DNA of 64,000 nt, taken from NCBI RefSeq assembly GCF_042665255.1, contig NZ_JBHTCD010000007.1; one strand, 5' to 3'. Position numbers and translations under genes: made by a program. The notes below the pieces were generated by a model. The model was given only the letters and a program-made list of their open reading frames with translations. It ran no database searches and was not told the DNA's origin. Positions 50,923-58,816 of this stretch are shown here, piece after piece; the stretch's first letter is position 1; each line of letters starts with the position of its first letter. Source of the stretch: Insolitispirillum peregrinum (GTDB taxonomy: Bacteria; Pseudomonadota; Alphaproteobacteria; Rhodospirillales; Rhodospirillaceae).

Positions 50923-51822
50923 TCAGATCTTTCGTGCCAGGGTTCGGCCAAACAGCCCTTGCGGACGAACTGCCAGCACCAGCGACATCACGCCGTAAAT
51001 GACGAACAGTTCAAATTCGGGGGCGTAGTGAACGGCGGCAGCGCGGCACAGGCCGACCAGCAAGGCTCCGGCGGCGGCACCTTCGATGCTGCCCAGCCCG
51101 CCGACCACCACCACCGCAAAGGCCAGCACGATCACTTCGACGCCGATGCCGGGCACCACCGAAATCGCCGGAGCGGTCAGCGCTCCGGCCAGCGTGCCGA
51201 GGGTGGCGCCGACCAGAAAGGTGATGGTGAACATTTTGGCGACGTTGACCCCCATCGCCGAGGCGACTTCGCGGTCGTGGATCACCGCCCGCAGGATCTT
51301 GCCCAGCGTGGTGCGTTCCAGCCAGGCATACAGCGCGCCGCCGACCACGATCGCCACCCCGATCAGCATCAGGTCGTAGGTGGACATCTTGAGGCCCATC
51401 ATCGACACCCGCCCCAGCGCGGTATAGGGCTGATAGGCGAAATACGGGCTGACACCCCAGACGATCTTCATCACGTCTTCGAGGATCAGCAGCAGGGCAT
51501 AGGTGATGATCACCATCAGGATTTCATCGCGACCGTACATGTAGCGCAGCAGGCCGCGTTCAATGATCGTCCCGACCACCAGCCCGGCGGCCAGCGCGCA
51601 GACAATCAGCAACAGGAAGCTGACCCATGCATTGCCGCTGCCATCGGCGAAATACCAGCCGATCATCGAGGCGGCGGAATAGGCTCCGATGGCATAAAAG
51701 CTGCCGTGGGCCATGTTCAGGATCCGCATCACGCCATAGATGACGGTCAGACCCGCGGCGACCAGAAACAGCCACGAGGCATAAATGGCGCCATCAATAA
51801 AAACGGCGAAGAGACTTTGCAT
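50923..51822 (-). CDS. Branched-chain-type ABC transporter permease (LivH type), importer 2
   Basis: A 299-residue inner-membrane protein with about eight spans: GAIYASWLFLVAAGLTVIYGVMRILNMAHGSFYAIGAY, HDREVASAMGVNVAKMF (ATPase contact) and GGLGSIEGAAAGALLVGL. The 240 bp before it hold a hairpin and a dispersed repeat that separate it from its binding-protein gene. Confidence 0.9.
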   Translation of the reverse strand: MQSLFAVFIDGAIYASWLFLVAAGLTVIYGVMRILNMAHGSFYAIGAYSAASMIGWYFADGSGNAWVSFLLLIVCALAAGLVVGTIIERGLLRYMYGRDEILMVIITYALLLILEDVMKIVWGVSPYFAYQPYTALGRVSMMGLKMSTYDLMLIGVAIVVGGALYAWLERTTLGKILRAVIHDREVASAMGVNVAKMFTITFLVGATLGTLAGALTAPAISVVPGIGVEVIVLAFAVVVVGGLGSIEGAAAGALLVGLCRAAAVHYAPEFELFVIYGVMSLVLAVRPQGLFGRTLARKI

Positions 51823-51919
51823 AAGTCCGCCCCCATGCAGGCAGGACGCACCGGGTCAATGACAGCGGTGCTGTGCGCACCACTGCCCTGCGGGGTCCTG
51901 AAGGGTGAAAGGAAACAGC

Positions 51920-51948
51920 CACCGGAAGACACTGGTCGTCTCCCGGTG
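51920..51948 (-). terminator. Candidate attenuator hairpin between binding protein and permeases, importer 2
   Basis: An 11-bp stem with one G-U pair (51920-51930 with 51938-51948, 7-nt loop), followed on the minus strand by GCTGTTTCCTTTC. Its place matches the hairpin in importer 1 (40399). Confidence 0.5.
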
Positions 51949-51961
51949 ACAGGTCAGGTGT

Positions 51962-52067
51962 TAGAGCAAATCCCGAGCAGATGGACACATCTGCGACGAC
52001 GTATTTGCCTGGATAACAAATCACTAGAGCATTTATCGTGATCCCTGGAGAGCGAGAAATGCTCTAG
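51962..52067 (+). repeat. Dispersed intergenic repeat, family 2 copy D
   Basis: About 106 bp, roughly 90 percent identical to the reverse complement of copy C (31377-31483). The terminal inverted-repeat element is AAATGCTCTAG (52057-52067) with CTAGAGCATTT (52024-52034). Its right edge supplies the TAG stop of the binding-protein gene (52064-52066). Confidence 0.85.
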
Positions 52068-53398
52068 TTACACTTGGCACCGGGGAAGCCAGCCTTGATC
52101 CACTCGTCCGAGGTGGTGCCGTCCGGCGGGGTCACGCAATCGCCCGAGAAGGTCTTGACGTTGCGCAGGGTGCCCTTTTCGGCCTTGCTGTCGTAGACAT
52201 ATTCGCCGTAGCCGATTTCCTGCACGTTCTGGTGACCGTTGGCGCGGGCCATGGTGGCGGTGCCGGACACCGACGGGAAGGTGGCGCCCGCAAAGGCCTT
52301 GGCAATCGCATCCGGTGCCGGGACGCTGCCGGGCTTGGCTCCGGCCTTTTCGGCGGCGTACTTCAGGCCCAGAATGGCGTGCGCCATCTTGGTGGCCGGA
52401 TAGGTCGGGGCCATGGTGAAGGCACCGCTGTAGGTGGTCTTGAACCAGGTATTCAGCTCGTTGTCCGGCGCAAAGGCGCCGAACGGGCCACGGGCACCGA
52501 TGATCATGCCGTTGGGGGCCTGATCCTTGTAGCGGTCAATGGCGGACTCGCCACAGGTCAGCAGGGCGATGGCGTCATCCAGCAAGCCACGGGCATTGGC
52601 TTGCAGGACAAAGGCTTCCATGTCGCCACCCCAGAAGCTGGAATGGACCACCTGCGGGCGGGCCACCGACAGGGCCGAGATTTCCGCGCCATACTGGCCC
52701 TGGAACACCTTGGGGAACTGTTCCTGCACCATCTGGGTCTTCGGCATCACCTGCTTCAGGCTCTGGGTGAAGTCGTTCCAGCTGTCCTGGCCCCAGGCGT
52801 AGTTCTGCTGGATACCGGCAATGCGGGTGACGTCGGGGTGGGTGGCGGCGAGGTAGCGCACGGCGCCAATGTTGTCCACCGCCGCATCCAGACCGGTGCG
52901 GAAGACGTACTGCGGGTTTTTGTTGTCAACGAACAGGCGCGAGGTGCCGCAGTCATAGAACACGGTCAGGGTCTTCAGCTCTTCGGCCACCGGGGCAATC
53001 GCCAGACAGTCGCCCGACGAGATGTAACCGACCACCGCATCGACCTTCTGGCGCTCGACCAGATTGCGGAATTCTTCCACCTGCTTGGTGGCACCACCGG
53101 CTTCGTCGATCAGAACCGGCTCGATTTCAACGCCGTTGATGCCGACGGTGTTGTAGGGGGCGGGCAGCTTGCCGGCATTCAGCGCATCAACCACCACCTT
53201 GGCGGCATTGGCTGACGGCACCCCGAACGGACCAGCCGCCGGGCCGGACAGGAAAGTGACGATCCCCAGACGGAACTTGCCGTTTTCAGCAGCCTGCGCG
53301 GTCCCGGCGGCCAGCGCCGAGGCGGTGATGGCCAGCGCGGCAACGCCAGCGGACAGACGGCGGGCAAAGGTGGTTGCGTGTGTGGAAACAGTCTTCAC
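52064..53398 (-). CDS. ABC transporter binding protein, Peripla_BP_6 family, importer 2
   Basis: A 444-residue periplasmic binding protein with a signal peptide (cleavage near residue 36, AQA-AE) and the LivK-like fold (RLGIVTFLSGPAAGPFGVPSANAAKVVVDALN, VDAVVGYISSGDCLAIAPVAEEL). The start is GTG at 53398 with GGGAG at 7 nt. Cys residues near the C-terminus (FSGDCVTPP, GAKCN) could form a disulfide. The last base triplet (TAG) is inside dispersed repeat D. It is the likely ligand receptor of the LivHMGF-type proteins encoded next. Confidence 0.88.
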   Translation of the reverse strand: MKTVSTHATTFARRLSAGVAALAITASALAAGTAQAAENGKFRLGIVTFLSGPAAGPFGVPSANAAKVVVDALNAGKLPAPYNTVGINGVEIEPVLIDEAGGATKQVEEFRNLVERQKVDAVVGYISSGDCLAIAPVAEELKTLTVFYDCGTSRLFVDNKNPQYVFRTGLDAAVDNIGAVRYLAATHPDVTRIAGIQQNYAWGQDSWNDFTQSLKQVMPKTQMVQEQFPKVFQGQYGAEISALSVARPQVVHSSFWGGDMEAFVLQANARGLLDDAIALLTCGESAIDRYKDQAPNGMIIGARGPFGAFAPDNELNTWFKTTYSGAFTMAPTYPATKMAHAILGLKYAAEKAGAKPGSVPAPDAIAKAFAGATFPSVSGTATMARANGHQNVQEIGYGEYVYDSKAEKGTLRNVKTFSGDCVTPPDGTTSDEWIKAGFPGAKCN

Positions 53399-53507
53399 GT
53401 CGGTTCTCCCTTGTGCAAATCCCGGTCGGGGATGACCCCGTTCCGGGGCGTTTGCTTTTTATGAACAACAGGTTGAAAGATGGACCGTGACCACACGGGG
53501 TGTGCGG

Positions 53508-54839
53508 TCAGGGGGTAGGATAGTCGTTGAAGGTGGGCGAGCCGCGCACCGCTGCCCGGCGGCGGTCGATCAGCTCACGGGGCGGGCGCAGGCTCTCGGC
53601 GTCATAGACCCGGATGTTGCCGAGCATCACCTTCGCCGGAGGAAAGTCGTGGTTGGGCACCGGGGTGCCGATGGCTTGCGCCTGCACCATCTGATGGGTG
53701 TCAGGGTCGATGTGCGAGGTGTAACCGTCGGGGTCTTCGGGCAGGGCGATCTGCAACTGCTCAAAGGCGGCAATCACCTGTTCGTTGGGGGCCTTGACGC
53801 CGGTTTTGCCCAGCACGCGGGCAATGGCCATGATCCCGGAATAGGCTCCCTCGGCGGCATAGGTCGGATAGCGTCCGGTCTGGGCGTGGAACCGTTCGAC
53901 AAAGCGGCGGTTATAGCCACTCTGCGGCCAGGTGTTGTGGTGGCGGGCCGACAGGATCAGGCCCGGCGGCGGGGTGTCGCCCAAGGCCACCAGCACGTCA
54001 TAGTTGGCACCGGTGTCAAAGTTGGCCACCCGCATGTGGGGGAACAGGTTGGCGGCTCTGGCCTGCTTGATGAACTCGATGAAGTCGCCACCCCACAGGG
54101 CGGTGATCACGATGTCGGGTTTGGCCTCTTTCAGGGCCTCGATATAGGCTGAATAGTCCGGCTCGTAGAGCTTGGGCCAGAACTCCCCTACCACCTCATA
54201 GGACTCGCCCAGCCCGTCCAGCGCCGCCAGAAAGTCATCGCGCGAGACGTGGCCATAGTCGTAATCGGGGTTCAGGAAGGCGATTTTCTGCCACGGCTGT
54301 TCGGCGCGGATGTCGCGCAGGTAACGGGCTCCGGCGGCGTTGGAAATCCAGCTGTCATTGCTGACGCGGAAGTAATAGGGGTGCTTGCCTTCGATGGTCA
54401 TCCGCGACGACGCATGGTCGGTGCCGACCATGATGATCTGGCGGCGGCGGGCCAGATCACTGAGAGCGCTGGCGACGCCGGAGCTGACTTCGCCGCACAG
54501 GAAGCGTACATGATCGTCGTTGATGTAGCCTTCGGCGATGCGCAGGGCGTAGGAGGCCTTCGACAAGGCATCATCGACCAGCACCCCCAGTCGGGGAACC
54601 GGCAGGCCGACGGCGGCCTCCTGATCCAGATCGGCCAGGGCCAGACGGATGCCTTCGACGGAATCAAGGCCATAAATTGCCGCGCGCCCGGTCATTGGAT
54701 AGACGCAGCCGACCATCGCATCCGCGCTGGCGGCCGACGCACCCAGCACAACACGCTCGGCCTGGGCACGCAGGGGCGCACCGGCAAGGCAGGCGGTCGC
54801 GAGGGCCGTCGCAATGACGGTTCGGGACAGGGGCAGCAT
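53508..54839 (-). CDS. Second Peripla_BP_6-type binding protein (receptor-like)
   Basis: A 443-residue secreted protein (signal peptide to about residue 27, RAQA-ER) with the type 1 periplasmic fold: VGCVYPMTGRAAIYGLDSVEGIRLALAD, FLCGEVSSGVASALSDLARRRQIIMVGTDHASS, FLNPDYDYGHVSRDDF. It is distant from the neighbouring binding protein. It lies 109 bp upstream on the same strand and could be an alternative receptor for importer 2 or a sensor. The C-terminal extension (PRELIDRRRAAVRGS) is uncommon. Confidence 0.82.
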   Translation of the reverse strand: MLPLSRTVIATALATACLAGAPLRAQAERVVLGASAASADAMVGCVYPMTGRAAIYGLDSVEGIRLALADLDQEAAVGLPVPRLGVLVDDALSKASYALRIAEGYINDDHVRFLCGEVSSGVASALSDLARRRQIIMVGTDHASSRMTIEGKHPYYFRVSNDSWISNAAGARYLRDIRAEQPWQKIAFLNPDYDYGHVSRDDFLAALDGLGESYEVVGEFWPKLYEPDYSAYIEALKEAKPDIVITALWGGDFIEFIKQARAANLFPHMRVANFDTGANYDVLVALGDTPPPGLILSARHHNTWPQSGYNRRFVERFHAQTGRYPTYAAEGAYSGIMAIARVLGKTGVKAPNEQVIAAFEQLQIALPEDPDGYTSHIDPDTHQMVQAQAIGTPVPNHDFPPAKVMLGNIRVYDAESLRPPRELIDRRRAAVRGSPTFNDYPTP

Positions 54840-55066
54840 GACATTTCCTCCGGGTGGGTGATTGCTTCACCCGTTCTCCTTCGCTGCCCGGAGAATGGCA
54901 AGTGTCATGCCAACTGGCGGAAATCCGCCGTAAAAGAAGGGAGGTTATGGCTGATATTGCTTTAACATATGGATAATACAGGGAATTTCATGGCGGAAAG
55001 TCGCCGCCTATCCTGTTGTGTGCATTGCAGAAATTGATGCTGCGCTGCCGAAGTCGAGCGGGGCGG

Positions 55067-55121
55067 GCGAGCGGAAACCGCTCTGGCGCGCGCGGCGGAG
55101 CGAGCGGTTTCCGCTCGCTCC
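55067..55121. repeat. Nested inverted repeats of GAGCGG/CCGCTC
   Basis: A perfect 17-bp inverted repeat (55067-55083 with 55102-55118) whose arms are themselves hairpins: GAGCGG-AAA-CCGCTC on the left and an 11-bp stem around TTT on the right. It lies 12-66 bp downstream of the SGNH gene stop at 55133 and may end that transcript, though there is no T-run on either side. Confidence 0.6.
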
Positions 55122-55132
55122 GCTCCGATCCT

Positions 55133-56155
55133 TCACCACTGACGGGTCTTGATGACATCGGCAATACCCACCGCGAGGATGCGGTTGCCGTTGCCGGACA
55201 GGTGGCCGCCCTTGTCCAGCATGTACGGCTGATCGCTCGGCAGAATGCGCGACAGGTCAACGATTTCGGGAGCGTTCAGCGCCTGGAGTTTCTCAAACAG
55301 GCGGGCATAGACGCTTTCCATCATCTGCCGGTGCTGTGGAGGGATCATCTCGGCCCCCAGATTGCTGGTGTTCAGGCCGGAAACCCACGGATAGGGGGGG
55401 ATGACGAGCAGGAACGGGGTCTTTTGCCGTCGCCCGTACTCGATGGCCGACTGGACTTGGTACAAGGCATGGGCCACCGCCTGCTCGGCACCGTTTTCGC
55501 TTTGGCAGTGATAGACGGTCTCGCCTTTCTTGCTGCGGAAGGTGTCGTACAGATAGCCGAAAATGGTGCTGCGCTTTTCGTCCTGCTGGTCCTGCTGCAT
55601 GAAGCAGTCGCGCGACAGGGAGATCATGCCGTCCACAATCACCACGAAATCCGGCTTGCCGCCTTGCTGCGTCAGTTCCTGCCAGCGCATGACGGTTTCG
55701 GGCAGGGTCTTGTTCAGGCCGCTGTAGTTTTCGATCCGCACGTTCTGCAGGGCGTGTTCCAGATGGGCCGACAGGGTTTGCTCGTCCCGGATATTGAAGC
55801 CGAACGCCTGCGACGAGCCGAGGACATAGCCGGTGGCGCGTGGCGAGACTGGTGGAGGGGTACCGTTCGACCGCATCCCGTTGGCGTCGATATGCAGGCC
55901 GGGGGCCTCAAAGGTGGTCAGGACCCGCCCCAGACTGGGCAGGTAGCGGTATGGCATGACCCGCATCCTGATCACATCCCCCACCGAGCCGGGGGCGGCG
56001 GTGACCGGCGGCGGAGGAATATTCCGCACCAGCCACAGCTTGGCGGCGGCAATCGGCGGATAGACCAGATCAAGGAAGCCACCGATCAGGCACAGGACAA
56101 CAAAGCCCTGCAGCAGACGGGTGAGCAGGCGGGAAACGGCAGAAGGGCGGCGCAT
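55133..56155 (-). CDS. SGNH-hydrolase-like membrane-anchored protein
   Basis: A 340-residue protein with one N-terminal membrane helix (about residues 12-36) and a periplasmic SGNH-like domain. The nucleophile block reads VLGSSQAFGF instead of GDS, the block III equivalent is IVDGMISLS (the usual Asn is missing), and the last block is DKGGHLSGNGNRI, giving a possible Asp/His pair. Such proteins often add or remove acyl groups with an MBOAT partner. It lies 2 bp after the carbamoyltransferase gene on the same strand. Active-site changes leave open whether it is catalytic. Confidence 0.75.
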   Translation of the reverse strand: MRRPSAVSRLLTRLLQGFVVLCLIGGFLDLVYPPIAAAKLWLVRNIPPPPVTAAPGSVGDVIRMRVMPYRYLPSLGRVLTTFEAPGLHIDANGMRSNGTPPPVSPRATGYVLGSSQAFGFNIRDEQTLSAHLEHALQNVRIENYSGLNKTLPETVMRWQELTQQGGKPDFVVIVDGMISLSRDCFMQQDQQDEKRSTIFGYLYDTFRSKKGETVYHCQSENGAEQAVAHALYQVQSAIEYGRRQKTPFLLVIPPYPWVSGLNTSNLGAEMIPPQHRQMMESVYARLFEKLQALNAPEIVDLSRILPSDQPYMLDKGGHLSGNGNRILAVGIADVIKTRQW

Positions 56156-56157
56156 GG

Positions 56158-58014
56158 TCAGTCAGCCTCGACAGACAGGTGATAGTCGGACAACAGGGCG
56201 GTGGGCTGGTCGCTTTTCTTCAGGACGCAGTTGCCGATCACCAGCCGGTCCATGCCGGTGCCGAGGAAACAGCGGACGGCATCCTGCGGCGTACAGACGA
56301 TCGGTTCGCCGCGGACGTTGAAACTGGTGTTGATCAGCATCGGGCAGCCGGTCTGCTGCTTGAACGCCTGCAACAGGGCGTGATAGCGCGGATTGTCCCG
56401 GGCGCTGACGGTCTGCACGCGGGCAGAGAAATCCATGTGGGTGACGGCAGGAATGTCCGAGCGGCGGGTGTGCTGGTGATTCAGCCCGCGCTGTTCCGCT
56501 GCCTGTGCGGGCGAGAGACAGCGATGGGCGTCGGCGACGGTGGTGACAAACAGCATGTAGGGCGAGGTGGCCTGATGCATGTCGAACCAGTCGGCGGCAT
56601 CGTCCTGCAGGACCGAGGGGGCAAACGGGCGGAAGCTTTCGCGGAACTTGATCTTCAGGTTCAGCGTCTTTTGCATCTCGCTGCTGCGCGGGTCGGCGAG
56701 AATGGAGCGGTTGCCGAGTGCGCGCGGGCCGAATTCCATCCGCCCCTGAAACCAGCCGACCACTTCGCCCGCCGCCAGTGCAGCGGCGGTCTCGCTCAGC
56801 AGGGCGGTGTCATCAACGACGCTGTAGGAAACGCCAAGGGTGCGCAGGGCGTCTTCGGTGTGCGCGTCGGAAAAGGCCGGGCCGAGGGTGCTGCCGCGCA
56901 TGGCATCGGGGACGATGACAGATCGCGGCTGTTTGGCGTGCAGGTGATGGGCGGCAAGGGCTGCCCCCAGCGCGCCACCGGCATCGCCAGCGGCGGGCTG
57001 AACCCAGATGTTTTCAAAGGCACCATCGGCGGCCAGCTTGCCGTTGGCGACACAGTTCAGCGCCACCCCCCCGGCCAGACACAGGTTTTTCTGGCCGGTT
57101 TCCCGCGCCAGCGCGCGGGTCAGGCGCAGCAGCACGGTCTCTGTGACCTGCTGGATCGAGGCTGCCAGATCGGTATGGAACGGCTCGATCGGCGATTCCG
57201 GCTGGCGCGGCGGGCGACCGAACAGCGCATGAAAGCGGGCGTTGGTCATCCGCAGGCCGGTGCAATAATTGAAATAGCGCATATCAAGGCGGAAGGTGCC
57301 GTCGTCCTTGATGTCGATCAGGTGGCGCAGGATGGTATCGGCAAAGCGCGGCTCGCCATAGGGGGCGAGGCCCATCAGCTTGTATTCGCCGGAATTGACC
57401 TTGAATCCGGCATAGGTGGTAAAGGCCGAATACAGCAACCCGAGGGAATGGGGAAAGGGGATTTCGCGGATGATCTGCAGGTCAGATCCCCGCCCCAGCG
57501 CCACGCTGGTGGTGCTCCATTCCCCCACACCGTCGAGGACCAGCACCAGCGCCTCGTCAAAGGGCGACGGGTAAAAGGCCGAGGCGGCATGGCTGAGGTG
57601 GTGGGAGGAAAACAGCAGCTTGTCCCGCTGCCCCAGTGACGGCGCGATCTTTTTCAGTTCTTTGGTCAGCAACGACCGCTGAAACAGCTTTTCCTTCGCC
57701 CAGATCGGCAGGCCGGTGCGAAAGGTTGCGAACCCTTGCGGGGCAAAGGACAGGTAGGTTTCCAGAATGCGCTCAAACTTGACGAACGGCTTGTCATAAA
57801 AGACGACGTGATCAATGGCCGGGTCCAGTTCCCCCTGTGCGTCGATCCGGCAGCCAGCAGCCTCCAGACAGGCCCGCACGGCGGCATGGGGAAAGCACTC
57901 ATCGTGCTTTTTGCGGCTGAACCGCTCTTCCTGGGCGGCGGCAACAATCACTCCGTCGTCGATCAGGGCGGCGGCGCTGTCATGGTAATAGGCTGAAATT
58001 CCGAGGATGCGCAT
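56158..58014 (-). CDS. O-carbamoyltransferase (NodU/CmcH/TobZ family)
   Basis: A 618-residue enzyme that transfers a carbamoyl group from carbamoyl phosphate through carbamoyl-AMP to a hydroxyl. The N-terminal Kae1-like part has MRILGISAYYHDSAAALI, the metal-site HHLSHAASAFYPSPF, NSGEYKLMGLAPYGEP and CLAGGVALNCVANGK. The C-terminal YrdC-like part has GRMEFGPRALGNRSILADPR, INTSFNVRGEPIVCTP and AVRCFLGTGMD. The ATG at 58014 begins at the conserved MRILGISA. SxtI of saxitoxin clusters belongs to the same family, and the next two genes are also SxtJ- and DUF5989-type. The acceptor is unknown. Confidence 0.93.
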   Translation of the reverse strand: MRILGISAYYHDSAAALIDDGVIVAAAQEERFSRKKHDECFPHAAVRACLEAAGCRIDAQGELDPAIDHVVFYDKPFVKFERILETYLSFAPQGFATFRTGLPIWAKEKLFQRSLLTKELKKIAPSLGQRDKLLFSSHHLSHAASAFYPSPFDEALVLVLDGVGEWSTTSVALGRGSDLQIIREIPFPHSLGLLYSAFTTYAGFKVNSGEYKLMGLAPYGEPRFADTILRHLIDIKDDGTFRLDMRYFNYCTGLRMTNARFHALFGRPPRQPESPIEPFHTDLAASIQQVTETVLLRLTRALARETGQKNLCLAGGVALNCVANGKLAADGAFENIWVQPAAGDAGGALGAALAAHHLHAKQPRSVIVPDAMRGSTLGPAFSDAHTEDALRTLGVSYSVVDDTALLSETAAALAAGEVVGWFQGRMEFGPRALGNRSILADPRSSEMQKTLNLKIKFRESFRPFAPSVLQDDAADWFDMHQATSPYMLFVTTVADAHRCLSPAQAAEQRGLNHQHTRRSDIPAVTHMDFSARVQTVSARDNPRYHALLQAFKQQTGCPMLINTSFNVRGEPIVCTPQDAVRCFLGTGMDRLVIGNCVLKKSDQPTALLSDYHLSVEAD

Positions 58015-58040
58015 GGATGGGACCAGTACCTGAACAGGCG

Positions 58041-58412
58041 TCAATAGGGGCGGGTAAAGTCGGTCGGCTGGGGGGGCTGGTGGTGGGTCCAGTATGAGTC
58101 TGCCGCTGGATCAAAGGTCCGGGTGACCGGATTGTGTCCACACAGACGCACAAACCAGGCGCCGGGGGTAAAAATCAGGAAATACAGCACAAGCAAGGCG
58201 AGCGTGCTGACGCAAGTGTGCATCACCGTGCCAAAGGCCTGCCACAGCCGGTTGAGCGGTCCCAGCAAGGACGGGCGAAGCAGGACGATGGCGGCCAGGA
58301 TGGCGACCGGAAACAGCAGTGGCCAGCGGGGTGGCACCCCGGAGGCCAGCGGAAACAGCGTGATGCCGCATAAAATGAAAAGCCAGACCGCGCCAAAAAT
58401 CTTGTCAGACAT
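58041..58412 (-). CDS. SxtJ-family membrane protein
   Basis: A 123-residue inner-membrane protein with three to four spans and the SxtJ family pattern: RPSLLGPLNRLWQAFG, YFLIFTPGAWFVRLCGHNPVTRTFDPAADSYW. Proteins of this family are repeatedly found beside O-carbamoyltransferases; their function is unknown. It lies 26 bp before the carbamoyltransferase gene and is the first gene of the minus-strand unit. Confidence 0.9.
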   Translation of the reverse strand: MSDKIFGAVWLFILCGITLFPLASGVPPRWPLLFPVAILAAIVLLRPSLLGPLNRLWQAFGTVMHTCVSTLALLVLYFLIFTPGAWFVRLCGHNPVTRTFDPAADSYWTHHQPPQPTDFTRPY

Positions 58413-58467
58413 TTTGTTCTCGTTTTGCGTGTGTCAAGTAGTGGGGGCGCCAGATGGGTAACGATAC

Positions 58468-58497
58468 TATTATGCTTTTTGAGCAAGATATCGTCAG
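58468..58497 (-). promoter_or_regulatory. Candidate promoter of the SxtJ-carbamoyltransferase unit
   Basis: On the minus strand CTGACG (58497-58492) and ATAATA (58473-58468) are spaced 18 bp, in an AT-rich stretch 56-85 bp before the start codon at 58412. No equally good pair was seen for the divergent plus-strand genes. Confidence 0.35.
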
Positions 58498-58514
58498 TTG
58501 TTTAACGGAAAGAT

Positions 58515-58537
58515 GGTGAGATGGCCGAGTGGCGGAA
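58515..58537 (+). other. tRNA-Ser/Leu-like 5' fragment (no complete tRNA)
   Basis: GGTGAGATGGCCGAGTGGCGG resembles the acceptor strand and D arm of class II tRNAs (GATGGCCGAGTGG is their typical D-arm word). The anticodon arm, variable arm and T arm with 3' acceptor strand do not follow, so it is at best a remnant. It lies in the AT-rich divergent region of the carbamoyltransferase/MBOAT cluster. Confidence 0.35.
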
Positions 58538-58660
58538 TATTAAGGGTTTTTAGCTTGTTGCGGACATAATTTTTCTCCAGTATGTAGAGATTTGGTTGTT
58601 CTGGCACTGTCCTGCCATGTGCCCCGTGTGCCGATCATCAGATGTGTGGATGGCTGAGAG

Positions 58661-58813
58661 ATGGATTTCCTGAAAGACCTGTTCGGCTTTCTGTTCGCCA
58701 AAAAGTCGCGCCTGATCCTGCTGCCGTTCCTGTTTGCGGTGCTGATTTTCGCCATCCTGTTTGTGGTGGTGGGAAATTCCGCCTGGGCACCCTTCGTCTA
58801 CGCGGTTTTCTAG
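58661..58813 (+). CDS. DUF5989-family small membrane protein (50 aa)
   Basis: The protein starts MDFLKDLFGFLFAKKSR, has one membrane helix (about residues 17-40) and ends SAWAPFVYAVF. This matches the pattern of DUF5989 proteins (MEFLxDLWxF...APFIYTLF), which are encoded beside SxtJ and carbamoyltransferase genes. It lies 3 bp before the SGNH gene and begins the plus-strand unit. No function is known; its size and fixed company suggest a structural subunit. Confidence 0.85.
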   Translation: MDFLKDLFGFLFAKKSRLILLPFLFAVLIFAILFVVVGNSAWAPFVYAVF

Positions 58814-58816
58814 ACC

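Noticed and set aside
58515..58600. A possible tRNA-Ser/Leu gene
   Set aside because: Only the first 20-odd bases fit; there is no anticodon stem, T arm or matching 3' acceptor strand.
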